DNA from: Solirubrobacteraceae bacterium
Lineage (GTDB): Bacteria; Actinomycetota; Thermoleophilia; Solirubrobacterales; Solirubrobacteraceae
Reading direction: 5' to 3'
Length of the DNA stretch: 64,000 bases
Assembly (NCBI GenBank): GCA_025451035.1
Contig: JANWLE010000063.1
Coordinates: forward strand, 26,836 to 90,835
Shown here: positions 18,056 to 28,073 of the stretch, in pieces
Numbering within the stretch: position 1 is the stretch's first letter
How the letters are laid out: the number at the start of each line of letters is the position of its first letter
Made by a program: the position numbers and the translations under genes
The notes under the pieces: model-generated
The model's input: only the letters and a program-made list of their open reading frames with translations
Databases searched by the model: none
Told to the model about the DNA's origin: nothing

Positions 18056-19032
18056 GCCTGGCGCAGCAGCGCCGCGGCGTGCTCGGGTGCGACGATGTTC
18101 AGGCTCACCCCGGTGGACAGCTCGAGGCCCGCCAGATGCGTCAGTCGGGGCAGCACGTCGATGCGCCAACAGAAGTGTTCTGCGCCGCGCGGCGCAGTGC
18201 GTACCCACAGATTCAGCGGTGGGCTGGAACCCAGATGGCGGGCGAGGCGACACAGGCCGTCGTGCAGTAGGGCCGCGCCGGTCGGACCGTCATCCTCGAA
18301 TCGCGCGCGCGGCGCCCGGGGCACGAGCATCAGCTGGAAGGGGAGCCGCGACGCGTACGGCGCTAGCAGCACCGCCTCGTCGTCGATCGCGACGATCCGC
18401 TCGCCGAGGCGGACCTCTTCGGCGACGAGCTCCTCGAGCAGGTTCTGTCCCATTGTGCGGTTGGCGTGGGCGGCGAAGCGCTCACGCTCGCGCGCGACAT
18501 CGGCGGGCACGAAGCCGAGCCCATACAGCTGGGCGTGCGTGTGCGGCAGCGACGCGCCGGCCTCGCGTCGCTCGTTGACGATCAGCTGGACGTACGCGCA
18601 CTCGTTGTGAGAGCGCATCCGTGAGCGCCACACATCAGCCGCGCAGATAACCTGCTCGGCTGGCAGCTCGGCCAGCGAGAGTACGGGCTGCGGCCCGTTG
18701 ATGATCACCTCGTGCGCCCCGCGCGCAGCGAGCGCGCTGAAAAGCTCGGGGCGCGCCTGCGGCTCGGGTGTCGCGCCGTCCGGTTCGAGCGCCGGGTAGA
18801 GGTTGGGCACCACGCGCACCCGCCACCCCGGCGTGTCGCGCTCGCCCGAGGCCTCCCTGAGCGCGTACAGCTCCGGTGGCGTGCGGTTCTCGTGCCCCTC
18901 GGCGAACGGGTCGCGCTCGCGGTCGATCGGCTCGGGCGGCTGGCAGGTGGGCTCCCCGCCAGGGCGGCGGGAGCGCTCGCCGGCGACGATCGTCTTGAGC
19001 CCGCTCAGCGGGTCGAGGCGAATTTCAGGCAC
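18052..19032 (-). CDS. galT: Galactose-1-phosphate uridylyltransferase-like protein
   Basis: IRLDPLSGLKTIVAGERSRRP, GHENRTPPE, GASLPHTHAQLY. Confidence 0.85.
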   Translation of the reverse strand: MPEIRLDPLSGLKTIVAGERSRRPGGEPTCQPPEPIDRERDPFAEGHENRTPPELYALREASGERDTPGWRVRVVPNLYPALEPDGATPEPQARPELFSALAARGAHEVIINGPQPVLSLAELPAEQVICAADVWRSRMRSHNECAYVQLIVNERREAGASLPHTHAQLYGLGFVPADVARERERFAAHANRTMGQNLLEELVAEEVRLGERIVAIDDEAVLLAPYASRLPFQLMLVPRAPRARFEDDGPTGAALLHDGLCRLARHLGSSPPLNLWVRTAPRGAEHFCWRIDVLPRLTHLAGLELSTGVSLNIVAPEHAAALLRQA

Positions 19033-19035
19033 GAG

Positions 19036-19632
19036 TCACTTATCGAGCGCGTAGCGCTCTACATCGGATTCGAGTTTGGCCAGGTTTGGGTAGGGCCCCT
19101 GACGGATGTATTGACGCCCCGCGTGGTCGTAGAAGACGGTCACCGGCATGAAGGAGGAGCCGGTGATGGCTTCGCCCAGCGTCCCGCTCGCATCGTAATA
19201 GCTTGGATAGCTCACCGGGAAGGAGTGTAGGAAGGCCAGCGCGCTCGAGCGCGAGGGGTCGTTTGAGTCGATGCCGATGAACGCCACCCGGCGGCCGAGG
19301 CTAACCGACACGTGCTGGAAGGAGCCGAACTCCGAGCGGCAGGGAGCGCACCACGAGGCCCACTTGTTGATGACTATCGGCATGCCTCGCAGCGATCGCA
19401 GACGCTCGTGCAGCGCCGTGCCGCCACCGTTCAACAGCTCGTCTGCTTGGGCGTGCAGGCGCGCAAGCGCCGGCGGCGAGCCGGCTAGGCGAGCACTCAT
19501 CTGCGCGGGCGTCAGATATGACGGTGCGGTCGTGGCCGGCGGGCGGGAGTCAGCCAACTGTAGCGCCCCGATCGTGACGAGCACGAGGAGCGCAAGCCCG
19601 CCGAGTGCGGTGAACAGTCGCTTTGGTGTCAT
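19036..19632 (-). CDS. TlpA-like thioredoxin-fold lipo/secreted protein
   Basis: VINKWASWCAPCRSEFGSFQHVS. Confidence 0.9.
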   Translation of the reverse strand: MTPKRLFTALGGLALLVLVTIGALQLADSRPPATTAPSYLTPAQMSARLAGSPPALARLHAQADELLNGGGTALHERLRSLRGMPIVINKWASWCAPCRSEFGSFQHVSVSLGRRVAFIGIDSNDPSRSSALAFLHSFPVSYPSYYDASGTLGEAITGSSFMPVTVFYDHAGRQYIRQGPYPNLAKLESDVERYALDK

Positions 19633-19822
19633 CGCTGCAATGGGTGGTGGTTCTCGGGCTGTGTGGCGGGCGCTTCACCGTCGCCTCAACCTGCTATATC
19701 TTGAGCTACATCAAACCGGGTTGCTCTAGCACCCGGCATTTCACCGGTCGAGATACCGGGTTCTCCGCCGAGTCGCGCCAGATCGATTTGGGTCGCGACA
19801 CTGTCTCGAGTCGAAAGCCTTT

Positions 19823-22800
19823 ATGGCCGAGCCTACTTCAGTGGCCGTCGCGGCCGCGCCTCTTCCGAATACCGCCGAAATTGAGCGCGCGGAGAAGTTC
19901 GTGCGCGAGCGCTTCGTGCACGAGGGCGAAGACCCGCAGCTCGCGTTGGCTCCTGGCTCCCCTCGCAGGCGGGCATTGGATCGCGCTTTGGCCGAGATTG
20001 CCGAGGGCGCGAAGCACCCGTCGACGGCCTGGCGGCGTGAGTTCTCGCTGCTGTTGGGGCTCGAGCGGCTGCTCTCCGACGACGAGCCGAAGCTCGCCGA
20101 CGGCACCGTTCTATCCGCCCACCAGGTCGATGCGCTGTCGGGGACGTTGACGGCGCTGCTGGCTGAGTCGCAGCGAACGGCCGAGAACGGGAATGGCAGG
20201 CGCAGCGCCGCGGCGGCCTCGCCCGAGCTGCTGGCTTCCGCGGCGATCCTCGGCCACGACGATGAGCAGCCTACAGTCGCGGCCGAGCAGGAGAACGGCC
20301 ATGGCTCCGTCGCAGAGGAGGTCCTCGACGAGGAGGAGGACGAGCTCCCCGACGAGGACGATGAGGACGAGGAGGATCTAGGGCCCGTGGCACGCGCCGC
20401 GCCCGATGAGGACGATGAGGACGATGAGGACGATGAGGAGCTCATCGAGGAGCTCGAGGAGGAGCCGGAGGAGCCCGAGCTCGAGGAGGAATCGGAGGAG
20501 GAGCCGCGCGACTGGGTGGACGAGGAGGACGAAGAGTCGCTCGCCGAGCAACCGGAGGACCCCAATGCCGCCAAGCGCTTCTGGTTTGAGCATGCGACGG
20601 GCGCTGGCAAGACCGTCGCCGCCCTCGGTTTCGTCGAGGCGTCCCGTACCGGCGGGATTTTGATCCTCACCCACCGACGCAACCTCGTCGACCAGTTCCT
20701 CAGCGAGCTGCAGATGCGCGGCTACCGCAGTCGCATCAGCCGTCCGCTGCTGAAGGGCGAGGACTCCGTCAAGGGCCCTGTCACGGTCGAGACCTACCAG
20801 TGGTTCGTGCGCAACTCCGGCAAGATCTCGAGCGCCTACACGATCGTGATTTGTGATGAGGCCCACACGGCGCTGGGTGAGAAGACAAGCGCCACGATCC
20901 GAGCCTGGACCGGCCCGATCTTCATCGGCATGACCGCCACCGGCGCGCTGATCGCACGCCACGTGACCGACCTCTTCCCGACCCAGACCTCGCGCTTCGA
21001 TCTCGCGCAAGCGGCGCGCCGCGGGGTGATCTCGCCGCTGCGGTGCGTGCGCATCCCTCCCGGCCCGGGCGTGCGCACGATCGCGAAGGTGCCGTTGCGC
21101 CGCGGCGAGGTCGACACCGAGTTCGACCAGGAGATGCTCGCCGAACTGCTCGACCAGCATCCCTTCAATCACGCTGTGGCCGACCTCTACAAGGTCCGTT
21201 TCAACGGCGTGCCCGGGGTCGTCTATGCGGCCGGCGTGCGCCACGCCTACAACCTGGAGGAGGCGTTCGTCGCCGCTGGGCTGAAGGCCAAGGCAGTCTC
21301 GGGTGAGACGCCCAAGCGTAAGCTCGCCGAGATCCTGGCGCGTTACGAGCGTGGTGAGATCGACGTGCTGATCAACGCGCAGCTCTTGGCGGAGGGCTGG
21401 AACAGCCCGCGCGCCACCGTCTGCGTGCATCTAGCGCCGACCGCCTCCAAGCGTATCTACCAGCAGCGTGTGGGGCGCGTGACACGCCGTCACCCCGGCA
21501 AGGAGGCGGGACTCGTCGTCGACTTCGTTCATCCCGCGACCAAGCACGACGACCCCGTCGTCACGCTGCACTCGCTGCTCGACCGCGACGTCTACCGTGG
21601 TGGCGCGATCGTGGTCGGGCCCGTCCGCCGCGGGCGTGGGCGCCGCGTGCGCGTGGAGCGCCGCGTGCTCCCGGTATGCGCCGAGGAGGAGCGCCGCTTT
21701 CAGGTGTTCGAGCGTGAGCTTTGGCGCATCGCGGTCGAGCATCTCGACTACGGCGAGCAACACGTGTGGGCCGCTCTGGCCGGTGCCCGCGTGACCACCA
21801 CGGGTTGGCGCCGAGCGCGTGCGATGCTGCACTTCGACCGCACCGGCGAGCTGAAGGCGCGTTTTTTGATCACCGCCGTGCAGCGCAACAAGAGTTCGCA
21901 GCTGCGTCTGCGAGCGCTGGCGGACATAGCCGCGCTGCGCGACGCGGATACCTTCGACACCGCCATCGACATCGTAGGTGGCTGGTCGCGCGATGAGCGC
22001 CGCGAAGCGGCGAAGATCCTCCTGCACGCCCTGGTCGATCGCCGTATCGGCCGGCGTGACCAGGCGACCGCGTGGATCTGGCGGCTGGCTGAGTACACGC
22101 GCGAGACCCACGAGGAATACGCCGTGCAGCGCTGGCCGGAGACCAAGCGCCTGCTCGGATTGCTGGTGAACTCGGCTGGCGCAGCGCACGCGCGCAACGC
22201 GCGCCGGCTGATCCACGCCGCCCGCAAGCAGGATCGCCGTCTCGCCGCCGCGCTGCTCGCCGCCGCGCTGGCACACACACCGGAGGCCGAGGAGGCGTTG
22301 CGCGGGGCGCGCACCCGGATGGCGCGCAAGCCTCAGGCGCTGGCTCGCGAACTGCTGCGCAACTTCCCCAGACGGCGCGCAAAGGGCTCGCGGCGCAAGC
22401 GCAAGGCAAAGGGCCTCGAAGGCGCCAGGGTCGATGAGACGCTGATCGGAGCGCCGCCAGCTGACGTCGGCGACGCTCCCGCCGAGCCGGCGGAGCAAGT
22501 CACTGCCGTGGAGGGGCGGGCGCCTCAGGGCGAGCGAGTCGGCGAGGAGCCATCCGAGGCGCAGGCTGGCACCAGCTCGCCCGCGGCGGCAAAGCCCGCC
22601 AGGAAGCGTTCGCCGGCGAAAAGGACCGCCGCCAAGCGGGGGACAGCCAAGAAGGACGCGCAGGAGTCCCCGGAGAACAAGCCGCGGGCAAAGAGGTCGC
22701 GTAGAAAGAGCGCCGCCGAGGCGTCGCAGCCCTCTGATGGGGTGCTCGCGGAAGCGCTTTCGAGCGGGCCGCAGGAGCAGGGGCCCGAGCTAGCTCCCGG

Positions 22801-22858
22801 CAGCGGGATCGCACTCGAGCGCAGCGTCACCGACGCGCTCGATCACGCCGCCGAGTAG
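19823..22858 (+). CDS. DEAD/DEAH-box (SF2) helicase with acidic insertion and basic C-terminal tail
   Basis: HATGAGKT, DEAHT, GMTATG, QRVGRVTRRHPGKEAG; D/E tract ahead of Walker A; K/R/A tail. Confidence 0.92.
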   Translation: MAEPTSVAVAAAPLPNTAEIERAEKFVRERFVHEGEDPQLALAPGSPRRRALDRALAEIAEGAKHPSTAWRREFSLLLGLERLLSDDEPKLADGTVLSAHQVDALSGTLTALLAESQRTAENGNGRRSAAAASPELLASAAILGHDDEQPTVAAEQENGHGSVAEEVLDEEEDELPDEDDEDEEDLGPVARAAPDEDDEDDEDDEELIEELEEEPEEPELEEESEEEPRDWVDEEDEESLAEQPEDPNAAKRFWFEHATGAGKTVAALGFVEASRTGGILILTHRRNLVDQFLSELQMRGYRSRISRPLLKGEDSVKGPVTVETYQWFVRNSGKISSAYTIVICDEAHTALGEKTSATIRAWTGPIFIGMTATGALIARHVTDLFPTQTSRFDLAQAARRGVISPLRCVRIPPGPGVRTIAKVPLRRGEVDTEFDQEMLAELLDQHPFNHAVADLYKVRFNGVPGVVYAAGVRHAYNLEEAFVAAGLKAKAVSGETPKRKLAEILARYERGEIDVLINAQLLAEGWNSPRATVCVHLAPTASKRIYQQRVGRVTRRHPGKEAGLVVDFVHPATKHDDPVVTLHSLLDRDVYRGGAIVVGPVRRGRGRRVRVERRVLPVCAEEERRFQVFERELWRIAVEHLDYGEQHVWAALAGARVTTTGWRRARAMLHFDRTGELKARFLITAVQRNKSSQLRLRALADIAALRDADTFDTAIDIVGGWSRDERREAAKILLHALVDRRIGRRDQATAWIWRLAEYTRETHEEYAVQRWPETKRLLGLLVNSAGAAHARNARRLIHAARKQDRRLAAALLAAALAHTPEAEEALRGARTRMARKPQALARELLRNFPRRRAKGSRRKRKAKGLEGARVDETLIGAPPADVGDAPAEPAEQVTAVEGRAPQGERVGEEPSEAQAGTSSPAAAKPARKRSPAKRTAAKRGTAKKDAQESPENKPRAKRSRRKSAAEASQPSDGVLAEALSSGPQEQGPELAPGSGIALERSVTDALDHAAE

Positions 22859-23550
22859 CCCTCCAGAAGATGTACCTCGCCCGCATCTAGCGTGCTGCGC
22901 GTCCCGTCCGAGCGTCTGACGATCAGCCGCCCGGTGCCGTCGATGCCCTCGCCGCGACCCTGTCCCGCGGCCCAGGAGACTTCCCGGCCCCGCAGCGCGT
23001 CGCGCTCGCGCCAGTCAGCGAGGATCGTCTCGGAGGGCTGTCGCAGTCGCCGTTCGAGCTCTAGGAGCAGGCGTTTCAGCGTCGGCTCGATCTGGTCGGT
23101 GGTCAGGCCTAGCGTGGCGGCGCGCTCATGCAGCTCGCCCGGCAGCTGATCGAGGCGGACTGCCACGTTGACGCCGACGCCGAGCACCGCCCACCCATCC
23201 TGAGGGCGGTTTTCGGCGAGTATCCCCGCCAGCTTCAGGAGGCTTGAGCCGCGGCTGACCACGACGTCGTTGGGCCACTTTATGAGCGCCTGCGCGCCCG
23301 CCGTGTCGCACACTGCCACCGCGGCGATGAGCGGCAGCAGCATCGGCGCGTCGCGTATTACGACACTCATCAGCAGCGAGCGGCCGGGCGGCGCGGACCA
23401 GCTGCGGCCCTGCCGTCCCCGTCCAGCGGTCTGCTCGCCGGCGGTGACAAGCGTGCCATGCGGAGCGCCCGCGAGCGCCAGTGCTCGTGCACGGTCGTTG
23501 GTGGAGTCGGTCACACGCAGGTGTACCCGCGGGTGCCCGAGGACGCTCAC
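22843..23550 (-). CDS. birA: Biotin-[acetyl-CoA-carboxylase] ligase
   Basis: TSTNDRAR-like start, TAGRGRQGRSW, IKWPNDVVV, KLAGILAE. Confidence 0.93.
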   Translation of the reverse strand: MSVLGHPRVHLRVTDSTNDRARALALAGAPHGTLVTAGEQTAGRGRQGRSWSAPPGRSLLMSVVIRDAPMLLPLIAAVAVCDTAGAQALIKWPNDVVVSRGSSLLKLAGILAENRPQDGWAVLGVGVNVAVRLDQLPGELHERAATLGLTTDQIEPTLKRLLLELERRLRQPSETILADWRERDALRGREVSWAAGQGRGEGIDGTGRLIVRRSDGTRSTLDAGEVHLLEGYSAA

Positions 23551-24368
23551 CGCGAGCTCACGATCAGCTCCGCGTCGCGGCCCACCCCGAGCGTCTCGGC
23601 GGCTGAGCCGCGATTGACGGCCAGGGCCGCCATCTGCTGAGCATCCTCGTAGAGCAACAGCTCACCCGCGGCGACGTCGGCGAAGGTGCGGGCGTAACGG
23701 GCGGTGTAGGCGCCCGGACCGCAGGTGATGACGAGCTGCTCACCGAGCCGCAAGCCGATCTGCGCCAGCTGCTCGTGCGTGGCGTCGAGGATCAGGTTGC
23801 CGAAGTGGTCGCAGTAGAGCACGTGTGTGCATAGCTGCCGCTGCTCTACCCGCGCATGCGGCAGCTCCAGGCCGCGGAGGTCCTCTAGCGGTAGGGGCTC
23901 GCCGACTTGGGCGAGCGGCACGCCTGACGCCAGCGCGCCGGCGACCGGGGCGAAGATGTCACGCCCGTGGAAACTCGAGGACACCGGCTCGAGCCGCTCG
24001 GGGGAGCGGCCGATGTCGACCGCCTCGACCACGCCGCCAAAGGTCTCGGCGGCGGGTGCCAGCAGGCCGTTATCAGGGCCGACCAGCAGGCGCTCTTCTT
24101 GCGCGACGCGCAGCGCGACGGCGCGGCGCGCATGCTCACCGCGCGCGCCGACGCCGGGGTCCACGACGGCGAGGTGCACGCCGCTCGGCATGTAGCTCAG
24201 CGCGCTGCGTAGCGCCAGCGCGCCGAAGCGGATGTCGTGGCGGGCGATCCCGTGGGTGATGTCGATCACGCGCGCCTGCGGGCATCGGCGGGCGATGACG
24301 CCGCGACAGACCCCGACGAACTCGTCACGGTAGCCGTAGTCGGAGAGAAAGGTGACGAGCGGGCCCAT
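23547..24368 (-). CDS. SAM hydroxide adenosyltransferase (DUF62 family)
   Basis: VTFLSDYGYRDEFVGVCRGVI, VVDPGVG, VGPDNGLL, FHGRDIFAPVAG. Confidence 0.9.
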   Translation of the reverse strand: MGPLVTFLSDYGYRDEFVGVCRGVIARRCPQARVIDITHGIARHDIRFGALALRSALSYMPSGVHLAVVDPGVGARGEHARRAVALRVAQEERLLVGPDNGLLAPAAETFGGVVEAVDIGRSPERLEPVSSSFHGRDIFAPVAGALASGVPLAQVGEPLPLEDLRGLELPHARVEQRQLCTHVLYCDHFGNLILDATHEQLAQIGLRLGEQLVITCGPGAYTARYARTFADVAAGELLLYEDAQQMAALAVNRGSAAETLGVGRDAELIVSSR

Positions 24369-25858
24369 CAGTTTTCGGTGGCATCCGCGAGCAGGGCGGC
24401 GATCAAGCCGTCGATGTCGTGGGGCTCGGCCTCCAGCGTCGGCTCCAGTCCGTGCTCGCGCAGCGTCTGGCTGGTCGCCGGCCCGATCGAGACGAGCCGC
24501 GCGCTCTGCGATGGCGTGCCGTCAATCGCGCGCAGGAAATAGCGGACTGTCGAGGAGGAGGTGAAAGTGATGTAGTCGGCGCTGGCGGCCCGCGCAAGCA
24601 GCTCAGACGGTAGCGCCTGCGCGACCGTCTCATACAACCCGGCTACGTCCACCTCCACGCCGCGGTCGCGCAGAGCCTGTGGCAGCACTTCGCGGCCCTC
24701 GCGGGCCCGGACGACGAGCGCGCGCGTGACAGGCAGCTCACCGAGCGCGTCGACGAGCGACTCCGCTACGAACCGCTCCGGGATCAGGTCGGCTGTGACG
24801 CCGTGCTCGGCCAGCGCACGGGCGGTCCCCGGGCCGATCGCCGCCACGCGCGCTCCCGCGAGCGCACGGGCGTCGCGGCCGCCGGCGGTGAGCGAAGCAA
24901 ACAGCGCGGCAACCGCGTTGGGGCTCATCACGCAAACAAGGTCGTATCCGGATGGGTCGATCGGCTCATGCTCGACGGGACGCGTCTGGATCACCGGCGC
25001 CTCGATCACGTCGGCGCCTAGCTCTCGTAGGCGGCGGGCGAGCTCGCTGGCCTGCGCGCGCGAGCGGGTGACGGCGACGGTGCGTCCGTGTAGAGGTCGC
25101 TGCGTCAGCCAGTCGAGCTCCCGTGAGAGCGCGGCGACCGGCCCCACCACGACGATCGCCGGCGGGTGCACGTCGTGCTCGCGGGCGCGCTCGACGATGT
25201 CTGCGAGCGTACCCGTGAGCGTCCGCTGCGCGGGCATCGTGCCCTGTTCGATGATCGCCACAGGTTCAGTCGGGGCGCGCCCGAAGCTGCTCAGCCTGGA
25301 GGCGATCTCGGCGAGCTGGCGGACCCCCATGAAGAAGACGAGCGTCCCCGGGAAAGCCGCCAGCGCACGCCAGTCCAGCGGCGGCTCGCCGCCGCCAGGC
25401 TCACCGTGCCCGGTCACGAAAGCTACCGCCAGCGAGAGCCCGCGATGGGTGACGGGTATGCCCGCATAGGCGGCCGCAGCGACGCCCGAGGTCACGCCGG
25501 GAACGACCTGGAACGGGATGCCGCCCGCGCGCAGCGCGAGCGCCTCCTCGCCTCCACGGCCGAAAACGAACGGGTCGCCGCCCTTCAGCCGCACGACCAT
25601 CTTGCCTTCGCCGGCGCGACGCACGAGCAAGCTGGCGATCTCCTCCTGGGGCATCGAGTGCGAGCCGGTCTGCTTGCCGACGAATATGAGCTCCGCGCCG
25701 GGCTTGGCGCTGGAGAGCGCCTCGGTGGGGATCAGCCGGTCATACAGGATCACGTCGGCGGACGCGAGGAGCTCGAGCGAGCGGGACGTCAGCAAACCGG
25801 GGTCGCCTGGACCGGCGCCGACGAGGTAGACGCAGCCAGCGTCCTCACGCCGGCTCAA
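24368..25858 (-). CDS. Uroporphyrinogen-III C-methyltransferase / uroporphyrinogen-III synthase fusion; TTG start overlapping the hemC stop
   Basis: CobA VYLVGAGPGDPGLLTSRSLELLASADVILYDRL, MKGGDPFVFGRGGEE-type motif; C-terminal HemD-like domain. Confidence 0.92.
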   Translation of the reverse strand: MSRREDAGCVYLVGAGPGDPGLLTSRSLELLASADVILYDRLIPTEALSSAKPGAELIFVGKQTGSHSMPQEEIASLLVRRAGEGKMVVRLKGGDPFVFGRGGEEALALRAGGIPFQVVPGVTSGVAAAAYAGIPVTHRGLSLAVAFVTGHGEPGGGEPPLDWRALAAFPGTLVFFMGVRQLAEIASRLSSFGRAPTEPVAIIEQGTMPAQRTLTGTLADIVERAREHDVHPPAIVVVGPVAALSRELDWLTQRPLHGRTVAVTRSRAQASELARRLRELGADVIEAPVIQTRPVEHEPIDPSGYDLVCVMSPNAVAALFASLTAGGRDARALAGARVAAIGPGTARALAEHGVTADLIPERFVAESLVDALGELPVTRALVVRAREGREVLPQALRDRGVEVDVAGLYETVAQALPSELLARAASADYITFTSSSTVRYFLRAIDGTPSQSARLVSIGPATSQTLREHGLEPTLEAEPHDIDGLIAALLADATEN

Positions 25859-26739
25859 ACTGCCATCTCCTCCGCCTCTGCCAAGAGCTCGCAGGCGCCG
25901 GCCGCGCGCAACCGCTCGCACAACGCCGCGGCAAGCGAACGCGGGTCGCTGGCGGCGCCCTCGAGCTCGTCTGCGATCCAGTGCGAGCCGTCCGGCAGGC
26001 CCACCCACGCCCGCAGCTGAAGGCGCGCGCCGTCGAGCATGCGCGCGTGGGCCCCGAGCGGCGTGTGGCAGCTCGCCTGCAGCGAGCGCGCAAGCGAACG
26101 CTCCGCCAGCAGGCACGCGAACGTCTCGCTGTCGGTGATCGCCTGCACCGCCGCTCGTGTCGCCTCGTCGTCGGCGCGGCCCTCGAGCGCCAGCGTCCCC
26201 TGTCCGGGGCTCGGCACGAAACGGTCCGCCTCGAGCACAGCGTCGATCTCCTCGCCTCGACCGAGGCGTTCCAAGCCAGCCCCAGCGAGCACGAGCGCAT
26301 CGACCGCGCCTTCGTGCAGCTTGCGAAGGCGGGTATCGACGTTGCCGGTGACGCTCGTCACCTCCAGGTCCTCGCGGATGCTGCGCAGCTGCGCCGCTCG
26401 TCGCAGGCTGCTGGTGCCGACGCGGGCGCCGCTTTGGAGGTCTGCGAGCGTGCCGGCGCCGCAGAGGACGTCCTCGGGGCGCGCACGCCGAGGCGAGCCG
26501 AGCAGCTCCAGGCCGTCGGCCAGCTCGCCCGGCACGTCCTTGGCCGAGTGCACGGCTAGGTCGATCTCACCGGCGCGTAGGCTTTGCTCGAGCTCGAGCA
26601 CCCAGCGTGACTTGTCGGCGCTCGACTGGCCGCGGTCACCCGCCGTGGTCATCGGGACCAGCTCGCCGGTGCCGAGCATCTGTGCGATGAGCTTCGCTTG
26701 GGCCAGCGCGAGCGGACTTGAGCGCGTGCCGATCCGCAT
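25855..26739 (-). CDS. hemC: Porphobilinogen deaminase
   Basis: MRIGTRSSPLALAQ, DLAVHSAKDVPGELADGL, ASCHTPLGAHA. Confidence 0.95.
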   Translation of the reverse strand: MRIGTRSSPLALAQAKLIAQMLGTGELVPMTTAGDRGQSSADKSRWVLELEQSLRAGEIDLAVHSAKDVPGELADGLELLGSPRRARPEDVLCGAGTLADLQSGARVGTSSLRRAAQLRSIREDLEVTSVTGNVDTRLRKLHEGAVDALVLAGAGLERLGRGEEIDAVLEADRFVPSPGQGTLALEGRADDEATRAAVQAITDSETFACLLAERSLARSLQASCHTPLGAHARMLDGARLQLRAWVGLPDGSHWIADELEGAASDPRSLAAALCERLRAAGACELLAEAEEMAV

Positions 26740-28073
26740 CAGCGGCGGCGACGGCCTTCGAGGGAATGGACCTCTGCGAGGTCCGCTCCCTGGTCCCGTG
26801 CCGGCGCGTCGCCCGACAGCCCCCACAGCTCCCGCAGCAGCTCGACGCTGGCGTGACCGTGCTCGCCAGAGAGGCCGCGCAGATGGATCGTGGGCTCGTG
26901 CAGCAGCCGGTTGACGATTGCCCTGGCCAGTGCCTCGATGCGCAGCAGGTCGCGGGGCGAGGCGCTCTCCCAGCGCTCCGAGTTCTCCGCCAGAACCTGC
27001 TCTACGATCGCGTCTGCGTGTTCGCGCAGGGCGGTGATGGTCGGCAGTGTCTCGAGCTGTCCCAGCCAGCGGGCGAAGCGCGTGAGCTCCTCCTCGATGA
27101 TCTCCTGCGCGTGGGGAACGACCGCTGCCCTGCTGTCGAGATTGTGCGCCACGAGCTCCTGCAGGTCGTCGATGTCATACAAGGTTACCCCCGGCAGCTC
27201 GCCGCAGCGAGGCTCGATGTCACGCGGCACCGCGATGTCGATCAACAGCAGCGGCTTGCCTTGACGCTCGGCCACGACGAGTTCGAGCTCCTCATGGCCG
27301 ACGATGTGGTGAGGCGAGGCGGTCGAAGAGACCATGATGTCGGCGCGGATGAGCTGCTCGGGCATCCCGTCCAGGCTGACGACCGTGCCGCCGAAGCGTT
27401 GCGCGAGGCTGAGCGCCCGGTCGGCGCGCCTGTTGGCGACGAAGATCGTCCCCGCTCCTTGCTCCGCCAGCGCACGCGCGGTCAGCTCGCTGGTCTCGCC
27501 GGCGCCGAGGACCATGACGCAGCGATCTTGCAGCGTCCCGAGCACACGGCAGGCGAGGTCCACGGCGACCGAGGGGATGCTCACGCGCGAGGAGCCGATC
27601 TCCGTCTCCGAGCGCACCCGCTTGCCGGTTGTCAGCGCCGCGCTGAACAGACGGTTCGTGAGCGCTCCGGTGTAGCCCACCTTGAGCGCCGCGTCATACG
27701 CTCGCTTGACTTGCCCCTGGATCTCGGCCTCGCCGACGATCATCGACTCTAGTCCCGCCGTGACGCGGAACAGGTGGCGCGCGGCGTCACAGTTGCGCGG
27801 GCTGTAGATCACCTCGGTGAGCTCCGTCGGACGGATCCCGGCGCGGGTGGCGAGCGCGCCGAGAACGTCCGCCTCGGCGCGCACCGGGTCACCCACGACG
27901 AGGTAGACCTCGGTGCGGTTACAGGTGGAGATCGTGACCGCCTCGCGCACGTCGGCTGTCTCCGTGAGCTGCCGGGTGAACTCGAGCGCTTCGGCCGCGC
28001 TCAAGGCCAGCCTTTCACGCAACGCCACGGGCGCGGTCTTGTGGGAGATGCCAAGCACGATCAGCTCGCTCAC
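26739..28073 (-). CDS. hemA: Glutamyl-tRNA reductase
   Basis: LGISHKTAPVALRERLA, TISTCNRTEVY, GLESMIVGEAEIQGQVKRAY. Confidence 0.96.
   Translation of the reverse strand: MSELIVLGISHKTAPVALRERLALSAAEALEFTRQLTETADVREAVTISTCNRTEVYLVVGDPVRAEADVLGALATRAGIRPTELTEVIYSPRNCDAARHLFRVTAGLESMIVGEAEIQGQVKRAYDAALKVGYTGALTNRLFSAALTTGKRVRSETEIGSSRVSIPSVAVDLACRVLGTLQDRCVMVLGAGETSELTARALAEQGAGTIFVANRRADRALSLAQRFGGTVVSLDGMPEQLIRADIMVSSTASPHHIVGHEELELVVAERQGKPLLLIDIAVPRDIEPRCGELPGVTLYDIDDLQELVAHNLDSRAAVVPHAQEIIEEELTRFARWLGQLETLPTITALREHADAIVEQVLAENSERWESASPRDLLRIEALARAIVNRLLHEPTIHLRGLSGEHGHASVELLRELWGLSGDAPARDQGADLAEVHSLEGRRRR

Noticed and set aside
19741-20682. 313-aa minus-strand ORF with poly-Ser tracts
   Set aside because: Antisense shadow of the D/E-rich helicase insert (GAG/GAC codons read in reverse give Ser); no independent signals
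20378-22498. Two long minus-strand ORFs (350 and 355 aa) antisense to the helicase
   Set aside because: Shadow ORFs of a strongly supported plus-strand gene
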